A stretch of DNA of 64,000 nucleotides from Polyangiaceae bacterium (GTDB lineage Bacteria; Myxococcota_A; Polyangia; Polyangiales; Polyangiaceae). The DNA lies in contig JADJYE010000016.1 of NCBI GenBank assembly GCA_016719945.1, forward strand, positions 1 through 64,000, written 5' to 3'. Position numbers and translations under genes: made by a program. Of this stretch, positions 57,184 through 64,000 are shown piece by piece (position 1 is the stretch's first letter; each line of letters starts with the position of its first letter). Below the pieces are notes generated by a model. That model was not told where the DNA came from and did not search any database. It was given only the letters and a program-made list of their open reading frames with translations.

Positions 57184-58326
57184 TCAGGCGGCGAGCCCGA
57201 TGCTCGGCGGGGTGGGGGTCTTGAGGATCCGCTGCACCACGTCGGGGTCTTCGACCAGCTTGAGCACCGGCTGCAGGCCGCCGTCGGGCTGCTGCCCGAA
57301 CGCTCCGCTTGGGGCAAACGCCCTGGCCTTCGGGCCGTCGAGCACCAGGAAGAGATCCTTCTTGCCGCCTTGGCCGGGGGCGTCGATCACGTCGACGATG
57401 CGCTCGCGCTCGAGGTGGAGCTCTTCGGTGCTTTTCTGGATGAGCACGCGGCGGTCCGTGATGAGGTAGCGCGTGTCGCGGGCCAGGCGTGCGGGCTTGA
57501 CCAAGCTCGAGTAGACGACGCCGACCGCGGCCGCGCCGAGCAGCGCGACGGACAGCGTCAGCGAGGCCACCAGCGCGATGAACGAGACGCTGCCCGGGGC
57601 GAGGCCGGCGCTGAGGACGGAGCGCAGGCCGCGGATGGCGTCGCTCGCGGCGAAGAAGGCGGAGGCGACGAGGCAGAGTCCGAGCAACAGCGAGAGCACG
57701 CCGCGCACGTGGGTCGGGATCCACCGCTTCCAGGTGCTGGCCGGGTGCGACGACCAGAGCACCCGCTCACCCTCGTCGAGCCGCTGCGCGAGCAGTCGAT
57801 GTCCATCGCCGGCGGGCGCGGCAGGGGTGAGCCCACGGACGAAGGCCCACACGCGATCGGGGGCAGAGAGGCCGGTGAGGACGATCGTGAGCCGCCTGCG
57901 CATGGCCCCCGTCGGCACGGCGCGCACGAGCTCGAGGTCGCCGACGCCCATGTGGGAGCGATGCCAGTGGATGCGCGCGAAGCTGATCGAGCGGCGATCG
58001 ATGAAGCGACGATAGCGCCCACGCCGGATGATGATGTTCTGGTCGGTGATCGCGAACTCGAGCTCGGAGCGCCACCACAAGGGGATGCGCCAGAAGCCGA
58101 CGGCCAGCGTGGCCATCCAGGCCGAGAAGAGCAGCATCTCCCCGACCGAGACGTGGAGCACGGTCGCGACGGCCACCGCGCTCATGGTCGAGGTCAGCGC
58201 GATGACCGCGGACACCCAGGCGGCGACCCTAAAGAGCGGCGGAACGGTGACCAGCTTCGGCCGGCCGCTCCAGATGACTTGCTCTCCAAACAGGGAATCG
58301 CGGCTCATGCGCCTCGCGGGCTCCAT
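57184..58326 (-). CDS. PH-domain (bPH/YdbS-like) membrane protein
   Basis: 380 residues. Two bacterial PH-type modules: the first after two membrane segments (LEFAITDQNIIIRRGRYRRF, DRRSISFARI), the second near the end (TRYLITDRRVLIQKSTEELH). Four or five hydrophobic segments in total, among them AAWVSAVIALTSTMSAVAVA and RGVLSLLLGLCLVASAFFAA. YdbS/YdbT-type proteins are integral membrane proteins of uncertain function. Start at 58326; an in-frame ATG at 58308 preceded by GCGAGGCGC is an equally good choice. First gene of the run that continues to the FHA genes. Confidence 0.8.
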   Translation of the reverse strand: MEPARRMSRDSLFGEQVIWSGRPKLVTVPPLFRVAAWVSAVIALTSTMSAVAVATVLHVSVGEMLLFSAWMATLAVGFWRIPLWWRSELEFAITDQNIIIRRGRYRRFIDRRSISFARIHWHRSHMGVGDLELVRAVPTGAMRRRLTIVLTGLSAPDRVWAFVRGLTPAAPAGDGHRLLAQRLDEGERVLWSSHPASTWKRWIPTHVRGVLSLLLGLCLVASAFFAASDAIRGLRSVLSAGLAPGSVSFIALVASLTLSVALLGAAAVGVVYSSLVKPARLARDTRYLITDRRVLIQKSTEELHLERERIVDVIDAPGQGGKKDLFLVLDGPKARAFAPSGAFGQQPDGGLQPVLKLVEDPDVVQRILKTPTPPSIGLAA

Positions 58327-58443
58327 GGAACGATGCCGACGCTGAGGCGGTCAGGCAACCGTGTCAGCCGAAATAGAAGCGACAGTGTCCTACCTCGCCG
58401 CCCGCTCCGCCCCAGTAAACACGGACGACCCGAGGTTCCTTGG

Positions 58444-58455
58444 GGAGGCGCCTCC
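58444..58455 (-). terminator. palindrome downstream of TPR gene
   Basis: GGAGGCGCCTCC, a perfect 12-nt palindrome 11 nt after the stop of the minus-strand TPR gene, followed by T-poor sequence. A weak terminator candidate. Confidence 0.3.
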
Positions 58456-58465
58456 GCCTCCGTCG

Positions 58466-59479
58466 TCACGGCTTGCCTTCAGCGGGGAGGCGCGGGTCGA
58501 CGGGGGTGGGGGTCTGGGCGCGCTTCGAAAGGTCGATGAACTCCTTCTCGGCCATCTTCAGGCGCGCGCGCGCGACGGGGACGTACGGGCCGGCCTCGGG
58601 GGCGCGACCCAGGTATTGCTTCCAGGCGATCACGGCTCGCTCGTAAGACTCGAGCCGATCTTCGGTCGTCGCGACCGTGCGCCGCGCCCGGTGCCACTCG
58701 CCGAGCGCGTCGTAGTAGGCCTCGTCGTAGGGTGGCACGAAGAACCAGCCGGGCCCCTTGATGCGGACGTCATTGGGGTCGTAGCTGCGCGCGCGGCCGA
58801 TCGACTCGAGCCCAGCGTCGAGATCCCCCGAGCGGTCGAGCGCGACGCCGAGGCTCCACAGCGTCGTCGGCGCGAGGAACGGGGCGTCGTAGCTGGTCAG
58901 CGCCTCGAGCGAGGCGCGGTAGCCCGAGATCGCGCGCGAAACATCGCCCTTCACCATGAACGCCTCGGCCTGATTGGCGAGCATCGTCGCGCGTGAAGAG
59001 GGGTGAGGCTCGAGCGCGAGCGAGGTCTCGTACGCCTCGATTTCGTCGTCTTGCCGATCGAGGCGGGCGTACGCGATCGCGACGTCTGCGAGGGCGTCAG
59101 CGCGAAACACGGCCGGAGTGCGCTTATCTTCGATGACCGATTCGAACGCCGCGGCCGCCTCCTTCCAGTGCTGCGATTCGTGGTGAACTCGCGCCAAGAG
59201 CACGCGCAGGTACCAGTCGTCGGAGCTCCAAGCGCCCGACCGCTCGAGGATCTGCGCGGCGCGCGGCGCGTGGGACTCGACCCTGAGGATCGGGTCCTCG
59301 AAGGGCGACTTCTTCTCGTGGCGGTGTGCCAAAAGCTCGACCTCCGCGGCGGCCCGCGCGGACTCGTCGCGCTGCAGCTCGGGGCTCCTCGCGATGGCCC
59401 ATCGGCTGGGCGTAGCGAAGGCGGAGGCCGCTGCGAGCGTCGTCACCACGAACGCCGCGCGAGACGCGAGGCGCCTCAT
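58466..59479 (-). CDS. exported TPR-repeat protein
   Basis: 337 residues from the ATG at 59479, which overlaps the upstream stop by 4 nt. Signal peptide (FVVTTLAAASAFAT). TPR-like repeats through the body: VLLARVHHESQHWKEAAAAF, DALADVAIAYARLDRQDDEI, MLANQAEAFMVKGDVSRAIS and TLWSLGVALDRSGDLDAGLE. The C-terminal part ends with a basic and Pro segment. Periplasmic adaptor or assembly factor by type. Pairs with the next TPR gene; together they follow purA on the same strand after 61 nt. Specific role unknown. Confidence 0.8.
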   Translation of the reverse strand: MRRLASRAAFVVTTLAAASAFATPSRWAIARSPELQRDESARAAAEVELLAHRHEKKSPFEDPILRVESHAPRAAQILERSGAWSSDDWYLRVLLARVHHESQHWKEAAAAFESVIEDKRTPAVFRADALADVAIAYARLDRQDDEIEAYETSLALEPHPSSRATMLANQAEAFMVKGDVSRAISGYRASLEALTSYDAPFLAPTTLWSLGVALDRSGDLDAGLESIGRARSYDPNDVRIKGPGWFFVPPYDEAYYDALGEWHRARRTVATTEDRLESYERAVIAWKQYLGRAPEAGPYVPVARARLKMAEKEFIDLSKRAQTPTPVDPRLPAEGKP

Positions 59480-60459
59480 GGACCGCTCTTCTTGGGCTTC
59501 TTCGAGGGCTTGCCCCCGCCACCCTTCAACGCGGCGAGCCGCGCGCGGGCCGACGCGGCGAACGGCTCGACCTTCGTCGTCTCGAGGTATTTCGTCCACG
59601 CTGTGTGGGCGGCCGCCGGATCGCTGCGCTCGAGCGAGAGCGCCTCGATCGCCTTGAGATCCGCGGGATCGGCGATATACGAGGCGGGGTTCGAGGGCCT
59701 GGCGCCGACTCTCGCGGCCTCGGCGAGCGCGACGGCCGCCTTCTCCAGCTCGCCGGCGCGATCGTGCACGAGCGCCGCGACCATGAGGACGTCTCCGGTG
59801 GACTCGCTCGCGATGGCCCGCGCCTCGCCGATGAACGCGGAGGCCTCGACGAGCCCGTCCGCGAGCGGGCGGCCCCCGGGCTCGGTGCCCGCCCGAGCCG
59901 CGTCCGACATGGACGCGAGCGACGCCTCCAGCAGCAGCAGCGCGCGCTGCTTGTCGGAGAGCAGGGACGCCCGCGGGACCATGGTCCGGTAGAGCTCCGC
60001 CCCCTCCTTGAGGCGCCCGTTGAGGACGAGCGCGCGGGCGTGCGCGCGCATGGCCTTCGGCTCGTCGACCGAGAGCTTGTCGATGGCGCTCGCTTGCTCG
60101 AGGGCAGCGAGGGCCTCCTTCGGCTTGCCGAGCGCGAGCTGCGCGCGCCCGCGCGCCACCTGCGCGCCGGCGTGCCCGGGCCACGCCGCATCGGCCTTGT
60201 CGGCCAGCTCGAGCGCGACCTTCGGGTCTTGCTCCATCATCACGTGCGACTTCGCGAGCAGATCGCAGTACGGCGCAAGCTCGGGGAGGCGCGCCCGCTG
60301 CCACACCGTCGGCTTCTTGCTCCGCCCCTTCTTGGCGGACGGCGCGCTGCACTCGCGCGGTCGACCCGACGCAGCCGCCAGCGCTTCGAGCGAGGGCTGC
60401 GCGAGCGGCCCCGGTGCTGCCGACGCGAACAGGCTGAGCGCCACGACCCACGAGAACAT
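59476..60459 (-). CDS. exported TPR-like repeat protein
   Basis: 327 residues; signal peptide FSWVVALSLFASAAPG. Helical repeats: HVMMEQDPKVALELADKADA, QVARGRAQLALGKPKEALAA, ALVLNGRLKEGAELYRTMVP and GDVLMVAALVHDRAGELEKA. The end is basic and Gly/Lys-rich (GGGGKPSKKPKKSGP). Composition and size match the neighbouring TPR protein, with which it overlaps by 4 nt (ATGA), so the two probably form one complex (inference). It lies 61 nt after purA and may share its transcript. Confidence 0.8.
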   Translation of the reverse strand: MFSWVVALSLFASAAPGPLAQPSLEALAAASGRPRECSAPSAKKGRSKKPTVWQRARLPELAPYCDLLAKSHVMMEQDPKVALELADKADAAWPGHAGAQVARGRAQLALGKPKEALAALEQASAIDKLSVDEPKAMRAHARALVLNGRLKEGAELYRTMVPRASLLSDKQRALLLLEASLASMSDAARAGTEPGGRPLADGLVEASAFIGEARAIASESTGDVLMVAALVHDRAGELEKAAVALAEAARVGARPSNPASYIADPADLKAIEALSLERSDPAAAHTAWTKYLETTKVEPFAASARARLAALKGGGGKPSKKPKKSGP

Positions 60460-60520
60460 GGCGGCAGCTTAGCAGGTGCCGAAGGGCGCGCTGGAGGCGG
60501 CTGCGCCCCCCCCGGGGTGG

Positions 60521-61794
<1,274 letters not shown>

Positions 61795-61798
<4 letters not shown>

Positions 61799-62562
61799 GT
61801 GCCGGCCTTCGTGCGAAGGGCGGCGTAGCCGACGAAGAACGGCCCCATCTGCACGATGAACTCGCTCGTCTGCCGCGTCTTGCGCATCGCCTGGACCACA
61901 TGGGACAGCGGGTGCAGATCCTTGCCGATGACGCCGACGATGAACTCGTTGTCCTTGGCGTCCATCCCGTGGCACGCGAGCCGAACGTCGTGCGCTAGAT
62001 CTTGCTGGCCGTACGCGCGGCCGATCTGCGCGTGCTCGCGCATGATGCCCGCCTGCTCGCGGGCGTCGAGCTTGGCGAACGCGCCGCTGCGGCGGAGCGG
62101 GTACCAGACCCCCCACGGCCACGCCTCGTTCTCCATCACGCTCTTCGGCCGATCGATGAGCCAGAACTGCAGATCGTTCTCGTAGCCCTGCGAATACGTG
62201 CGGCCGAGCATCGCGTAGTCGATGCGCTGCGACAGGCCGTCGACCGCGTTGATGGCCGGGCGCACCTGGCGGACGAGCACCGCGGAGTCGGTGGAGTAGG
62301 TGACGACGCCGATCGAGCGCGGGGCGTTGGTGTCCTCGTACAGGACCGACGCGACCTTGCGCTCGGACAGCTCCTGGCCAACGCGCTCGATCTGAGCGTT
62401 CGGCGAGCTGCCGGCCTGGCAGTCGAACACGAGCAGCTGCACGAAGAGCCGCTGGTTCATGACCTGCGGCTCGCCGTTCTCTCCCTTCGCGCCGCGCTCG
62501 TTGACGTCGACGCGAGGGATGTCTTCGGCCTTCTGGGCTTCGCCGTGGGACGGGGCGCTCAT
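61795..62562 (-). CDS. chlorite-dismutase-family (HemQ-like) protein
   Basis: 255 residues of the Cld/HemQ heme-protein superfamily. QRLFVQLLVFDCQAG and the C-terminal AGIMREHAQIGRAYGQQDLA, HGMDAKDNEFIVGVI and HVVQAMRKTRQTSEFIVQMG are typical of the family. The region WPWGVWYPLRRSGAF could carry the distal site. No signal peptide. Family roles include chlorite dismutation, coproheme decarboxylation (HemQ, in monoderms) and related heme reactions; in a Gram-negative host the role is not settled. It sits between the NamZ-type gene and purA, overlapping purA by 4 nt. Confidence 0.85.
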
Positions 62563-62611
62563 GCGCTCGGTCTTAACACGGGCCCTCGCGGGTCAGGGCG
62601 ACGAACGCGCC

Positions 62612-63815
62612 TCAGACAGCGGCGCGTCGCGCGAGCTCGGCGGCCTCGTCGACGACCTCCGCCCAGCCCGGCTCGGGACGCGCGACGTCGAAGAGCCAAT
62701 CGGCGAGCGGCGCGCCGTCGACGATCGCGAGGCGAGCGCGCGCCGACCCCGTGAGCAGATCGAAGGCCGGGGTGTCGTCCACGAACTCGTAGCGCTCGGT
62801 GCGGAACGCGAACTGTGCCGGCGCCAGCCGAGCCGCGTGGGCGACGAGCGCGAGGTAGGTCGCGTACGGGCGGAAGCTCGCCTCGTCGGTCACGTGGATC
62901 TGGACGCCCCCGCACATCTCGCGGGCGTGCTTGTGGAAGGTCGGCTGGAAGGTGACCGGGCGCGCGACGAAGCCAGGCAGGGCTTCACGGGCGAGCGCGC
63001 GAGACAGGGCGACGCCGTCGAGGAACGGCGCGCCCACCAGCTCGAACGGGCGGGTGGTCCCGCGGCCCTCGGAGAGGTTGGTGCCCTCGATCAGGCACCC
63101 CCCCGGATAGACGAGGGCGGTCTCGAGCGTGGGCATGTTCGGGGAGGTCATGACGAACGGCCTGTCCAACGCGGAGGCGAGCCTCCCGCGCTCCCAGCCC
63201 TCGACCCCGAGGATGCGGAGCGCTCCGCCAGGGCCCAGTGAGAGGCCGTCGCGCGAGGCGAAGCGCGCGAGGACCTCGCCTACCGTCATCGCGTGCCGCA
63301 CCGGCACCGGCTCCCAGCCGACGAAGGAGCAGTACCCGGGCGACTGCGCGCGACCCTCGATCTGCTGGGCCGCGCCGCCGATCGGGTTCGGCCGGTCGAG
63401 GACCACCGTCTGCACGCCGGCTTTGGCGGCGGCCCGGAGCGCGAGCAACGCCGTCCACGAACGTGTAGTAGCGGCTGCCGACGTCCGCGAGATCGATCAG
63501 CAGGACATCCATCTTGTCCAGGTGCTCGGGCTTCGGCGCGAGATCCGACAGCGCGTCACCGTACAGGCTGAAGACCGGCGTGCCCGCCTCGTCGACGGCG
63601 TCTGCCACCCCGATCATGTCCTGCGCCTCGCCTCCATACCCGTGCTCGGGCCCCAGGACGATCGACGGGTGCACGGAGGCGGCGCGCAGCTTGCGTGCGA
63701 TGTGGACGAGGTCGCGATCGACGCTGGCAGGGTGCGCGAGCAGGCCGACGCGGCGCCCGCGCAGCTCGCTGAGCAGGCCTTCGGCGTGGGGGAGACGATC
63801 GAGGCCGACGTGCAT
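62612..63815 (-). CDS. NamZ-type (DUF1343) exo-N-acetylmuramidase, frameshifted
   Basis: Peptidoglycan-recycling enzyme family that removes N-acetylmuramic acid from sugar chain ends. The first frame reads RRVGLLAHPASVDRDLVHIA, VLGPEHGYGGEAQDM, SLYGD and VLLIDLADVGSRYYTFVDG; the second frame reads VVLDRPNPIGG, VPVRHAMTVGEV, SPNMPTLETALVYPGG and EGTNLSEGRGTTRPFELVGA. They join if one base is removed near 63449-63457 (GGACGGCGTTG read as GGACGCGTTG). About 400 residues, the family size. No clear signal peptide in this reading; other members are exported or cytoplasmic. First gene of the run leading to the Cld-like gene and purA. Confidence 0.82.
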
Positions 63816-63886
63816 CGCATGAGCCTCTACCGAAGGCGGGCGAGCGCGGAAAAGAAGAGTGCTAAGTTGAGGGTCCGAGGGCGGGC

Positions 63887-64000
63887 GTGAACCTCCAACC
63901 AGGCCAGATCATCGCGGACAAATACCGCATCGTGAAGCAGATCGGCCAAGGGGGGATGGGCTCGGTCTACGAGGGCGAGAACGCACGCATCCACCGGAAG
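63887..64000 (+). CDS. Ser/Thr protein kinase, 5' fragment cut by window end
   Basis: 38 codons from a GTG at 63887: NLQPGQIIADKYRIVKQIG with the Gly-rich loop QGGMGSVYEGEN. This is the typical N-terminus of a Pkn kinase. The rest lies beyond the window. Divergent from the NamZ gene by 71 nt, with an AT-richer AAGAAGAGTGCTAAGTTGAG stretch between. Confidence 0.85.
   Translation, partial: MNLQPGQIIADKYRIVKQIGQGGMGSVYEGENARIHRK

Overview
The window is chromosomal DNA of a very GC-rich bacterium, most likely a myxobacterium of the Polyangiales/Sorangiineae type (inference from gene content; no ribosomal RNA gene is present). Supporting signs are Pkn-type Ser/Thr kinases (three complete, one cut by the window end), kinase-linked TPR and PEGA proteins, many lipoproteins with Gly/Ser-rich linkers after the lipobox, MopE-type and FG-GAP/VCBS calcium-motif proteins, FHA proteins, and a C-terminal MYXO-CTERM-like sorting signal on a multiheme cytochrome.

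Layout. 1-2.6 kb: a decayed IS66-family element inserted into a MopE-like lipoprotein gene. 3.2-6.6 kb (minus): an AIPR-family putative defence nuclease directly downstream of an aldehyde dehydrogenase. 6.7-12 kb: Bax-inhibitor-1 protein, phospholipase-D lipoprotein (frameshifted), small envelope protein, SGNH hydrolase, cyclophilin. 12-18.7 kb (minus): a signalling operon whose genes mostly overlap by 4 nt: lipoprotein, PEGA kinase, TPR/PEGA protein, second kinase, endonuclease/exonuclease/phosphatase protein, small unknown. 19-21.4 kb (plus): ECF-like sigma factor, overlapping candidate anti-sigma and a TPR lipoprotein. 21.4-27.5 kb (minus): an orphan type VI secretion island: a 959-residue unknown protein, VgrG and a LysM/peptidoglycan-binding protein, spaced by 3 nt each. 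27.7-32.1 kb: Tat-exported amine oxidase, then a LysR/DoxX/OsmC redox group and a lipoprotein. 32.2-37.3 kb (minus): an MNIO (DUF692) enzyme fused in frame to a zinc alcohol dehydrogenase, translationally coupled to a Pro/Lys-rich lipoprotein, then a pair of acyl-CoA dehydrogenases, one without the usual catalytic Glu motif. 37.4-45 kb: envelope proteins, an FG-GAP/ASPIC lipoprotein, a pentaheme cytochrome, a short-chain dehydrogenase and a YegP-like protein. 45-52 kb: small lipoproteins, a Sel1-repeat lipoprotein, tRNA-Leu(CAA), and a kinase fused to Sel1 repeats. 52-58 kb: VCBS lipoprotein, DciA-like protein, two tandem FHA proteins and a PH-domain membrane protein. 58-64 kb (minus): two TPR proteins, purA, a chlorite-dismutase-family heme protein and a NamZ-type muramidase, then the start of a further kinase.

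Themes: most of the window is envelope and signalling machinery rather than metabolism; the clearly housekeeping genes are purA, the tRNA and probably the DciA-like gene. Five otherwise convincing genes carry one single-base frameshift each, so sequence error and real decay must be separated before calling them pseudogenes. The strongest candidates for something undescribed are the lipoprotein plus MNIO-dehydrogenase fusion (32.2-34.8 kb) and the 959-residue VgrG-linked protein (24.6-27.5 kb).
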